A DNA stretch of 9,622 bases, from the NCBI GenBank assembly GCA_017382615.1, contig JAFNZX010000283.1:1-9622 (forward strand), written 5' to 3'. Positions 1-5,989 of the stretch are shown one piece after another. The notes under the pieces are model-generated. The model was not told the origin of the DNA. It did not search any database and was given only the letters and a program-made list of their open reading frames with translations. The first letter of the stretch is position 1. Each line of letters opens with the position of its first letter. The translations under genes were made by a program, and so were the position numbers. Origin of the DNA: Clostridia bacterium (lineage in GTDB: Bacteria > Bacillota > Clostridia > Oscillospirales > CAG-272).

Positions 1-22
1 GAAAATATTCAAAACCGTTTGG

Positions 23-47
23 TGGGACGACCAATGGTCGCCCCTAC
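23..47. repeat. Short palindromic repeat, copy R1 (CCCTAC family)
   Basis: A 25-nt palindromic unit with the core CGACCA-A-TGGTCG and the family tail GCCCCTAC. The unit is identical to the right arm of the element at 5785-5891 (copy at 5865-5889). About 15 nt of sequence to its left also resembles the sequence left of that arm, so R1 is probably the right end of another copy of the 107-bp element cut by the window edge. Confidence 0.8.
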
Positions 48-108
48 AGTATCCGAATTTGCCAAAAAGAACGGAGGGGATTTGCTCACATAAAATCCCG
101 AGATGCGC

Positions 109-134
109 GGGCGGATATGGACGCCTGTCCCTAC
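109..134. repeat. Palindromic repeat, copy R2 (apparently chimeric)
   Basis: The left half, GGGCGGATATGG, matches the units at 3304-3328 and 3386-3410. The right half, ACGCCTGTCCCTAC, matches the unit at 153-178. Because the halves come from different core types, this copy does not form a good hairpin, unlike its relatives. The stretch from GGACGCC onward (119-138) is a direct repeat of 163-182. Confidence 0.65.
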
Positions 135-152
135 AAACTCTCTTTTTTCCTC

Positions 153-178
153 GGACAGTCGAGGACGCCTGTCCCTAC
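153..178. repeat. Palindromic repeat, copy R3
   Basis: The GGACAG arm (153-158) pairs with CTGTCC (169-174), with a 10-nt loop, and is followed by the family tail CTAC. A T-rich tract follows (184-193). It belongs to the same family as R1 and the 3239-3412 array but has a different core. Confidence 0.65.
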
Positions 179-246
179 AAACGCTCTTTTTTTATTTTCT
201 TCTTAATTCTTTATTCTTTATTCTCATCGGTTAACCTCTTTTGAAC

Positions 247-268
247 CCCGCCACTATGGCGGGTTTTT
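247..268 (+). terminator. Rho-independent terminator on + strand
   Basis: A 6-bp all-GC stem, CCCGCC (247-252) with GGCGGG (258-263), has the 5-nt loop ACTAT and is followed directly by TTTTT. No + strand gene is visible to its left, so it may end a transcript that starts outside the window. Confidence 0.7.
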
Positions 269-276
269 CGTCTTAC

Positions 277-309
277 AAAAAACCCGTGCATCCGAGGATG
301 CACGGGTTT
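277..309 (-). terminator. Rho-independent terminator of the secreted-protein gene
   Basis: Arms 280-293 and 296-309 are perfectly complementary over 14 bp; the apex would open to a small loop. Read on the minus strand, the stem AAACCCGTGCATCC and its partner are followed by TTTTTT. It lies about 35 nt beyond the stop codon at 345-347, where a terminator for that gene would be expected. Confidence 0.85.
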
Positions 310-344
310 CACTATTCAATTATGCTTTATACAGAACCGATTAC

Positions 345-1463
345 TCAGTCCTTCTTCTTAGCTACAACGCATGCGCCCAGTGCCAGAACAGCAACGATTG
401 CGCCTGCACCGATTACGCCGCCACAGCTCTTGTTCTTTTCTGCTGCGGGCTCGGTCTCGGTCTCGGGAGCGTTGGTAGCAGGAGCCTCAGTCTTGGTTTC
501 GGTCTGAGTGGGAGCCTCGGTCTTAGCCTCGGTGGACTCGGGAGCCTCGGTGGGTTCCTCAGTGGGAGCCTCGGTGGACTCGATGGAAACTTCAGTCATA
601 CCGCTGAGCTTCAGGGTCATACCTGCGGACTCAGGATACCAACCGTCGCCTGCCTTCAGAGAGCCCAGAGCATGAGAAGTACCCCATGCGCCAACGATAC
701 CTGCATCAGAGCCATCCTCGGTAACGTTGTGGTCCAGATAGCAGATCAGCATGTTCAGGCTAACCTCATCCTCGCCACCGGTCCATTCCGGAACGGGCAG
801 CTCATCATTGAGCAGCTTGTTGGAGATGTCGTTGTACAGAGTCTGCCAGGAAATTGCGAACTCAGCAAACCAGCCGGAGCCGTCCTCAGCAGCCTTGGTT
901 ACGCCCTTAACTTCGCCTTCTCTCCACTCTTCCTCATCGTCGGAAGCCATGGTATAGTCGATCTGAGAAGCACCGTCGGTGTAGATGCACTGTACGGTCA
1001 TGTCTACAGTGTTGTCTTCCTGCAGACCGAAGGAGTAGAATACTGCTCTTTCAAAGTTCTCGGTTGCAGCTGCCCAGCCGTTGAAGTCAAGCTGGATCTG
1101 GAAAGCGTCACCGTTGTACAGACCGTCGTCAGAGTACAGAACGGTCTTGTCGTTGATCTTGAACGCGATGTACAGGTACTGTGCATCTGCGCTGAACCAC
1201 AGGTTGATAGACCAGTCTTCGTCAACCTCGCCCTCCCAAGGGTCAAGGTTAAACTTGTCGATATCGTATCTCTGGAAACCGCCGTTCTGCCAGTCAGATA
1301 CGTCGCCGTCGAGCTTAATCTTCGTAGAAAGATCAGCGTCATAGGTTGCAGTTACTTCGCCAAACGCGTTCCACTCAGACTCGTCAACTGCAGCATTAGC
1401 AGTCAGCGCGCACAGAGAAGCCAGCATAGCAGCAACTACGAGCATTGCAAAAAACTTCTTCAT
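345..1463 (-). CDS. Secreted, membrane-anchored protein with CBM9/DOMON-like domain
   Basis: A 372-residue surface protein. Residues 1-24 are a classical signal peptide (MKK, hydrophobic core, TANA then A). Residues about 25-288 look like a family 9 carbohydrate-binding / DOMON-type beta-sandwich. They contain LDGDVSDW (about 51-58), a strand pattern around LWFSADAQYLYIAFKIND, and NGDAFQIQLDFNGW, which correspond to the IDG..DDW, YLYVAF and DSVEIFID segments of CBM9-like domains. Residues 291-345 are a Thr/Glu/Pro/Ala-rich stalk. Cys347-Gly-Gly precedes a hydrophobic helix (about 349-367) and a KKKD tail, a stop-transfer anchor; there is no LPXTG motif. The start is fixed by GGAGG ten nt upstream and by the signal peptide. 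It has its own terminator. It probably binds a glycan outside the cell; no catalytic domain is seen and the ligand is unknown. It follows a glycosidase gene on the same strand, 198 nt away. Confidence 0.85.
   Translation of the reverse strand: MKKFFAMLVVAAMLASLCALTANAAVDESEWNAFGEVTATYDADLSTKIKLDGDVSDWQNGGFQRYDIDKFNLDPWEGEVDEDWSINLWFSADAQYLYIAFKINDKTVLYSDDGLYNGDAFQIQLDFNGWAAATENFERAVFYSFGLQEDNTVDMTVQCIYTDGASQIDYTMASDDEEEWREGEVKGVTKAAEDGSGWFAEFAISWQTLYNDISNKLLNDELPVPEWTGGEDEVSLNMLICYLDHNVTEDGSDAGIVGAWGTSHALGSLKAGDGWYPESAGMTLKLSGMTEVSIESTEAPTEEPTEAPESTEAKTEAPTQTETKTEAPATNAPETETEPAAEKNKSCGGVIGAGAIVAVLALGACVVAKKKD
429..593 (-). repeat. Low-complexity coding repeat (stalk region)
   Basis: This encodes residues 291-345 of the surface protein, with variants of TEAP/TEEP/TETK repeated. 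The DNA shows many copies of the motif GAGCCTCGGT (+ strand). Such tracts vary in length between strains through slippage; that is general knowledge, not shown here. Confidence 0.7.
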
Positions 1464-1661
1464 AATAAGTTTTCCTCCATATAAATTTTTTTGTCAAAAC
1501 CGCACTCGATGCGGTAATTTACATTGTTATGATAGCGAAACATTGTGTCCGCAGTATGAACACTCGGTTAACTGTTTGTAACCTCAGAGCAATCTCTTAG
1601 AGACTACAGTGCAGTTGCCTAAACCCGCGGTTGTAAATTTGTACACTTTATCCAAATCGTT
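1464..1661 (-). promoter_or_regulatory. Leader/upstream region of the secreted-protein gene with a hairpin
   Basis: An intergenic region between two minus-strand genes. On the minus strand, a hairpin ACCGCA (1510-1515), loop TCGAG, TGCGGT (1499-1504) is followed by TTTT (1499-1496, overlapping the last pair). It ends about 18 nt before the GGAGG (1474-1478) of the surface-protein gene. It could be a weak terminator for the glycosidase transcript or a leader hairpin controlling the surface protein. I could not identify a convincing -35/-10 pair; TATCAT is the best -10 and has no partner at 17 nt. Confidence 0.45.
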
Positions 1662-3203
1662 TCAAAACACGATCTGCAGCTTCTCTGTCATCACGTCCGC
1701 CCTTTCAAGCAGGTAGCAATCGCACAAGGGCACCAGATCGCGGTAGCCGTCGCGCATAACGCGATTTCGATAGATTGCAGGATCCTGCGGCTTACCCAAC
1801 ATCAGATCTCCCAGCATCAGCACCTCGCCCTTGCCCACGACAGCCTTTTCTTTTATGATATGCAGCTGCTCGTCGATCGTGACGCAGCCGTTCTTATCCG
1901 GCACGAAGCGGCAAAGCCCCTGCCCCGGAATATAGACGGCAAGGCTGACGCCGGAAATCTCGCCCGAGAGCGTATAGCTTGCGCGGCAGGCATACGGATA
2001 CTCGGTCTTTGCAGACACGTGCACCTGCTTGCCGCCCACCGTCAGGTCCGCCTCGGACTCGGTCATATACGGCACGACGACAGTATTCCCTTCAATCATA
2101 TACGCATAGTGCGCGCACGCGGAAAGCCCCTCGCCGCCGCGCATGGAGCAACACCAGAATGCCTCGTAGCAATGTGCCGCCAGCACGCCGTCAGTCGCGC
2201 AGGTATCGCAGCCAAAGCCACCGTTTTCTCTTTGCGTGCGCAGCATACCGTTATACAGAATGCGGTTGACCATGGGCAGATACTTCTCCTCCCCCGTGGC
2301 AGCAAACAGCTGTGCCGCCACCATAAAGGAATCCACCACTGCGCAGGGCTCTGTCCATTCGGGTCTTGCAAACCAATTCTGATTTTCATAATTGACCGTC
2401 ATACCGTGCGCCACGTACAAATCAAAAATGCGCTTTGCGGCAGTCAGATACCTCTCGTTGCCCGTAACGGAATACATACGCAGAATGCCGCGCGTTGCCG
2501 TCAGCGTGGCGTGCGTTTGCAGCTGCATGCCCACGGGATCAAGGGCTAAGAATTGGTCGATCATTTCCGCGATCATCTCGCCAAGCGCCACCTTCATCGG
2601 GCAATCGGGATAAATGCTGTAGGCGTGGGTCAGTCCATCCAGCGGAATGTACGCACAGCCCGTGTCGGTAGACAAATGCCATTTCCCCGTTGCGGCAAAC
2701 ACGTGCCCCGACATATCTCCGCCGCCCAGTCGCAACGCGGGATCGGTGGGATACTCACGGTAGGTCTCGCGCAGGGGCAAAAACAGGTTCATGAGCACGC
2801 CCTCGATCAAAAACAGCGTTTCGTCCAGCCCTCTGTATGCATAATACGCACAAAGCGCACGCAAAAGCCAGCCGTGCCCCGACAATTGCTGCTCGTCCGC
2901 CTCGGGGTGGGGCAGAATTCTGCCAAGATACCCTCGCTCGTTCATTTTTTTGGCAAGCTGCGCCATAGACTCATCAAGGGAAGCGGATTCTCTGCCCGTT
3001 GCCATGGCAGTCATAGTCTGTGAGAGCATGGCTCTGCCCTCCCAGTCACCCGGCCAGGTATCAATAGATTGGCTTTCAAACAGCAAGGGAGGCAGGTACA
3101 TGTCGCTTTCCAGGCGCGCGGTCTGTCTTGCCAGTCTGTCCGCAAGCACGCCGCCGTGGCGCACCTTTTGTGCATCCGCAAATTGCAATACCGAGTTTTT
3201 CAT
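1662..3203 (-). CDS. GH127/DUF1680-type glycosidase (beta-L-arabinofuranosidase-like)
   Basis: 513 residues without a signal peptide, so cytoplasmic. It resembles the (alpha/alpha)6-barrel DUF1680 family, whose founder HypBA1 is a retaining beta-L-arabinofuranosidase using a zinc-bound cysteine nucleophile. The matching elements are WPGDWEGR (about 50-57), GHxxRA-like GHGWLLRALCAYY (109-121), the E-x-C pair Glu285/Cys287, and Cys351-Cys352. These correspond to the Glu, Cys and Cys-Cys zinc ligands and nucleophile of HypBA1. Glu273 is a candidate acid/base by position. Additional cysteines sit nearby (332, 335, 345). At 513 residues it is shorter than many DUF1680 proteins (often over 600), with a small C-terminal beta region. 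AAGGAG seven nt upstream supports this ATG. Substrate specificity cannot be read from sequence; GH146 or a related family is possible. The likely job is to trim imported arabinose-containing oligosaccharides. Confidence 0.78.
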   Translation of the reverse strand: MKNSVLQFADAQKVRHGGVLADRLARQTARLESDMYLPPLLFESQSIDTWPGDWEGRAMLSQTMTAMATGRESASLDESMAQLAKKMNERGYLGRILPHPEADEQQLSGHGWLLRALCAYYAYRGLDETLFLIEGVLMNLFLPLRETYREYPTDPALRLGGGDMSGHVFAATGKWHLSTDTGCAYIPLDGLTHAYSIYPDCPMKVALGEMIAEMIDQFLALDPVGMQLQTHATLTATRGILRMYSVTGNERYLTAAKRIFDLYVAHGMTVNYENQNWFARPEWTEPCAVVDSFMVAAQLFAATGEEKYLPMVNRILYNGMLRTQRENGGFGCDTCATDGVLAAHCYEAFWCCSMRGGEGLSACAHYAYMIEGNTVVVPYMTESEADLTVGGKQVHVSAKTEYPYACRASYTLSGEISGVSLAVYIPGQGLCRFVPDKNGCVTIDEQLHIIKEKAVVGKGEVLMLGDLMLGKPQDPAIYRNRVMRDGYRDLVPLCDCYLLERADVMTEKLQIVF

Positions 3204-3238
3204 GGAAATTCTCCTTGTATTATATAATAATGGGGGTT

Positions 3239-3412
3239 GCGGGCGATTCTTATTTCGGCTTTGCCGAAATTCTCGCCCCTACGGGATATGCGGTAATGGT
3301 TGCGGGCGGATATGGAATCCGCCCCTACGATATGGGGGGCGGGCGATTCGTGAATCGCCCCTACGGGTTATACGGTAATGGCCGCGGGCGGATATGGAAT
3401 CCGCCCCTACGG
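3239..3412. repeat. Tandem array of four palindromic CCCTAC-family repeats (R4-R7)
   Basis: Units lie at 3241-3282, 3304-3328, 3341-3364 and 3386-3410, all in one orientation, each starting GGGCG and ending CGCCCCTAC. Two core types alternate: a GGGCGA...TCGCCC type (units 1 and 3) and a GGGCGGATATGGAATCCGCCC type (2 and 4). The 49-nt blocks 3281-3329 and 3363-3411 match at 45 positions with an 82-nt period, so the array arose at least partly by tandem duplication. Unit 1 carries an additional internal hairpin, TTTCGGC/GCCGAAA. The array fills nearly all of the gap between the HAD stop codon and the glycosidase start. Confidence 0.85.
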
Positions 3413-3413
3413 A

Positions 3414-4064
3414 TTATTGAATGAATTGTACAATTTCGGCGGGAGTGTGTGCAACGTGCGTCGCGCCGGCACGTATCAGCTCGTCCTCGCTGCCGTAGCC
3501 AAAGGTTACGCCGATTGTATCCATACCGTGCGCCTTGCCGCCGAGGACATCGTGCTCACGGTCACCGATCATGACGCAATCACGCACGTCCGGATTGCCA
3601 AGCAGCGCCAGCGCACGCTCCACGACCTCGGATTTTTTGGTGCGCGAACCATCCATATTACTGCCCGCGACCGCGTCAAAGTACTCAATCAGACCAAAGT
3701 GCTCCAAGATCTGCTTGGCGTAGCCCTCGGGCTTGGAGGTGGCAAGGCTGATCCCCACGCCGCTTGCCTTGAGTGCAGCCAAGCAATCCGCAATTCCCTC
3801 GTACACCTTGTTTTCAAAAATGCCCTTGACCGCATAATACTCGCGGTAGGCGTCCACACAGCGAAAGGCATCCTTGCGCGAAAAGCCGTAATATACCTCA
3901 AAGGACTCGTGCAAGGGAGGCCCGATAAAGCAGAACAGCTCGCTGCGGTCCTCTACCGTGATGCCGAACTTGGCAAGCGCGTACTGCACCGAGCGCGTAA
4001 TGCCCTCGCCGGGGTCGGTCAGCGTGCCGTCCAGGTCAAAAAGCGCATACTTGTAAGTGCTCAT
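3414..4064 (-). CDS. HAD-superfamily phosphatase (phosphoglycolate phosphatase-like)
   Basis: A 216-residue cytosolic HAD hydrolase of the subfamily I type with an alpha-helical cap. Motif I is DLDGTLTD with nucleophile Asp10 and acid/base Asp12. Motif II is ATSKP with Thr109/Ser110. The motif III Lys is 143 or 144, and motif IV is GDREHD (Asp168, Asp172). The cap spans about residues 17-85. The family acts on phosphoglycolate, nucleotides or pyrophosphate, and the exact substrate cannot be fixed here. I chose the ATG at 4064 rather than the upstream in-frame ATG at 4091. It overlaps the ABC-F stop as ATGA and has AGGAG eight nt upstream, and the protein then begins right at the motif I strand. 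It is translationally coupled to the ABC-F gene and transcribed from that gene's promoter. The stop codon lies only three nt from repeat R7. Confidence 0.88.
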   Translation of the reverse strand: MSTYKYALFDLDGTLTDPGEGITRSVQYALAKFGITVEDRSELFCFIGPPLHESFEVYYGFSRKDAFRCVDAYREYYAVKGIFENKVYEGIADCLAALKASGVGISLATSKPEGYAKQILEHFGLIEYFDAVAGSNMDGSRTKKSEVVERALALLGNPDVRDCVMIGDREHDVLGGKAHGMDTIGVTFGYGSEDELIRAGATHVAHTPAEIVQFIQ

Positions 4065-5665
4065 ACGCCCATCTCCTGCGCTTTTTTCCATTCCAGGAAT
4101 TCCTCGTACGTGCCCGGACGGTCACACCACGTGCCGTCCTCGCGAATCTCAATGATGCGATTTGCCACGGTATTGACCAGCTCATAGTCATGAGAACTAA
4201 ACAATACGTTACATTTGAAATCAACAAGCCCATCGTTGACCGCGGAAATCGACTCCAGATCCAGATGGTCGGTAGGCTGATCAACCACAAGGCAGTTCGA
4301 GCCGAACATCATCATGCGCGAATACATGCACCTTGCCTTCTCACCGCCCGACAGCACCTCTACACTCTTGTACACGGCATCACCCGAGAACAGCATTCTG
4401 CCTAAAAATCCGCGCAGGTAGCTTTCGGTCTGATCCTTGGAGTACTGGCGCATCCAATCAATAATATTTTCCTTGTGCCCGTTGAAGTACGCACCGTTGT
4501 CGTGCGGATAGTACGAGGTGGTGATGCTCACGCCCCACTTGAAGGATCCGCTGTCCGCCGTCTCCTCCTCCATGAGCACGCGGAACAGCGCGGTGATCGC
4601 CATCTCGTTGCCCACGAACGCGATCTTATCGCCCTTGCCTACCATAAAGGAGAGATCCTTGAACAGCACCTGTCCGTTCTGACTCTTGGTCAGCTCCTTG
4701 ACGCTCAGAATATCCTTACCGGGCTCGCGGTCGGGCGTAAAGCCGATGAAGGGATAGCGGCGCGAGGAAACGGGCAGCTCGTACACCGTCAGCTTATCCA
4801 AGAGCTTGCGACGCGAGGTTGCCTGGCGCGACTTGGACTTGTTTGCCGAGAAGCGCGAGATAAACGCCTGCAGCTCGGCAATCTTTTCCTCGGCACGCTT
4901 GTTCTGCGCCTTGATCATCTTTTGCATGAGCTGCGAGGACTCATACCAGAACTCGTAGTTACCCACGAACATACGGATGGCACCGTAGTCGATGTCCACG
5001 ATGTTGGTACACACGTCGTTCAAGAAGTGACGGTCGTGCGAGACCACCAGCACCGTGCCAAAGTAGTCGGCAAGGAAATCCTCCAGCCACATCACGGCGT
5101 CCAGGTCAAGACCGTTGGTCGGCTCGTCCAAGAGAATAATATCGGGGTTGCCGAAGAGTGCCTGCGCCAAAAGGATCTTGATCTTGTCCTTCTCGTGCAT
5201 ATCCGCCATGCTCTCCCACAGGCAGGACTCGTCAAGTCCCAAGCCCTGCAGCAGCTTGGAGGCGTCGGACTCACTCTCCCAGCCGCCCAGCTCCGCGTAT
5301 TCGGCTTCCAGCTCGGAGGCACGCACGCCGTCCTCGTCGGTAAAATCCTCTTTTTCGTAAATGGCGTCCTTCTCCTTCCACACGTCGTAAAGGCGGCGGT
5401 TGCCCATAATAACGGTATCCAGTACCGTATACGCATCATAGGCAAAGTGGTCCTGACCTAACACCGACATACGCGCGTCCTTGGCAATGGAAACCTCGCC
5501 GTGCGTGGGCTCAAGCGTGCCGCACAGCAGCTTCAAGAAAGTGGATTTGCCCGCACCGTTTGCACCGATGACGCCATAGCAGTTGCCGGGCGTGAATTGC
5601 AGATTGACGTCCTTGAACAGCACCTGTCCGCCAAACTGAAAGGATAGATTGTTAACTGTAATCAT
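4061..5665 (-). CDS. ABC-F family ATPase (YkpA/YbiT-like), one ATP site degenerate
   Basis: 534 residues, two fused ABC domains, no membrane segments: a soluble ABC-F protein of the ribosome-associated translation factor/antibiotic-protection class. Domain 1 has Walker A GANGAGKS (34-41), Q-loop Gln71, Walker B IILLDE (176-181, Glu181) and H-loop His210, but its signature is replaced by MHEKDK (156-161). A basic, helical inter-domain linker spans about 241-300. Domain 2 has an intact signature LSGGE (438-442) and His492. Its Walker A is GNEMAITA (352-359, no Lys) and its Walker B is LVVDQ (459-463), Gln in place of the catalytic Glu. Thus one composite ATP site is complete and the other lacks all key elements. 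Similar asymmetry exists, from memory, in Firmicutes YkpA-like members. The first ATG is used; GAGG lies 13 nt upstream, a long spacing. It heads an operon with the HAD gene. The role is probably in ribosome function, and resistance is not implied. Confidence 0.9.
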   Translation of the reverse strand: MITVNNLSFQFGGQVLFKDVNLQFTPGNCYGVIGANGAGKSTFLKLLCGTLEPTHGEVSIAKDARMSVLGQDHFAYDAYTVLDTVIMGNRRLYDVWKEKDAIYEKEDFTDEDGVRASELEAEYAELGGWESESDASKLLQGLGLDESCLWESMADMHEKDKIKILLAQALFGNPDIILLDEPTNGLDLDAVMWLEDFLADYFGTVLVVSHDRHFLNDVCTNIVDIDYGAIRMFVGNYEFWYESSQLMQKMIKAQNKRAEEKIAELQAFISRFSANKSKSRQATSRRKLLDKLTVYELPVSSRRYPFIGFTPDREPGKDILSVKELTKSQNGQVLFKDLSFMVGKGDKIAFVGNEMAITALFRVLMEEETADSGSFKWGVSITTSYYPHDNGAYFNGHKENIIDWMRQYSKDQTESYLRGFLGRMLFSGDAVYKSVEVLSGGEKARCMYSRMMMFGSNCLVVDQPTDHLDLESISAVNDGLVDFKCNVLFSSHDYELVNTVANRIIEIREDGTWCDRPGTYEEFLEWKKAQEMGV

Positions 5666-5707
5666 GTTATTTTAAATTCCTCGTTTTCTGTAGTCATATT
5701 CCATTTC

Positions 5708-5736
5708 ATTATAACAGAAGCAAGCAAAAAGGTCAA
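5708..5736 (-). promoter_or_regulatory. Sigma-A type promoter of the ABC-F/HAD operon
   Basis: On the minus strand, -35 TTGACC (5731-5736), a 17-nt spacer and -10 TATAAT (5708-5713). The start would lie about 35-40 nt before the ATG at 5665. Near-consensus. Confidence 0.85.
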
Positions 5737-5784
5737 GAGGAAAATGCCTCGAATCATCGAATACGGCAACGGTAACACGCAACA

Positions 5785-5891
5785 CCGTAGGGCCGGCCAT
5801 CGGTCGTCCCAAGGCAAGAGCGTTTTGAGCCCTTTTCGGGGGAAGCTTATTCCAAATCGTCTCGTGGGACGACCAATGGTCGCCCCTACGG
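5785..5891. mobile_element. MITE-like 107-bp inverted-repeat element
   Basis: Left arm 5785-5811 and right arm 5865-5891 are inverted repeats matching at 24 of 27 positions, both starting CCGTAGGG when read inward. They enclose 53 nt without coding capacity. Each arm is itself a palindromic CCCTAC-family repeat, so it could equally be two such repeats facing each other. No target-site duplication is obvious. A second, truncated copy seems to lie at the left window edge. No transposase is nearby; if mobile, it would need one in trans. Confidence 0.55.
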
Positions 5892-5929
5892 ATGATTGTC
5901 AGGCATTTGCAAAAGCCCCAACCGACATA

Positions 5930-5958
5930 CCCCCCGTATCACACCGTGATACGGGGGG
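5930..5958 (-). terminator. Strong hairpin downstream of mutY
   Basis: A perfect 12-bp stem, 5930-5941 with 5947-5958 (CCCCCCGTATCA and partner), with a 5-nt loop, begins about 31 nt past the mutY stop. The U-tract is poor on both strands: after 13 nt on the minus strand a GGGGCTTTT occurs, and on the plus strand the sequence is T-rich but interrupted. It probably ends the regulator-mutY transcript, though not as a textbook terminator. Confidence 0.6.
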
Positions 5959-5989
5959 GTTCCACTTTTATTTTGTTTAAGTGCACTTG

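Larger units (their letters stand above)
1..344. other. Gene-free left flank with repeats and two terminators
   Basis: No credible gene lies here. The only short open frame of note, 59-244 (+), runs through repeats R2 and R3 and ends in a T-rich low-complexity stretch, so it is not called. The contents are R1-R3, a T-rich tract (about 184-232), and two hairpins at 247-268 and 277-309. Confidence 0.7.
5666..5989. other. Intergenic region between ABC-F and mutY
   Basis: This gap of 324 nt has no gene. It contains the ABC-F promoter, the 107-bp inverted-repeat element (5785-5891) and a strong hairpin downstream of mutY (5930-5958). Short open frames here cross the repeats or run into mutY antisense and are not called. 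Confidence 0.75.

Noticed and set aside
59..244. Small open frame with a hydrophobic C-terminus
   Set aside because: It runs through two palindromic repeats and a T-rich tract; the hydrophobic end is translated poly-T. No ribosome binding site fits.
672..1484. Long open frame of 270 codons on the + strand
   Set aside because: It lies antisense to the surface-protein gene, whose signal peptide, domain and anchor are clear. It has no recognisable motifs and arises from codon bias of the opposite strand.
3219..3224. Perfect TATAAT on the minus strand ahead of the glycosidase gene
   Set aside because: Transcription would start inside the ribosome binding site, and no -35 is found at 16-18 nt, so it is probably chance A/T-rich sequence.
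3239..3412. Repeat array as a possible CRISPR
   Set aside because: Units are palindromic, of two types and unequal spacing; the intervening sequences are themselves repeated, and no cas gene is present.
4065..4091. Upstream ATG for the HAD phosphatase
   Set aside because: It would add nine residues within the ABC-F coding end. The ATG at 4064 has the better ribosome binding site, an ATGA overlap, and starts at the expected motif I strand.
4475..5461. Open frame of 328 codons on the + strand
   Set aside because: It is antisense to the ABC-F gene, with a His/Val/Leu-rich composition typical of shadow frames and no family resemblance.
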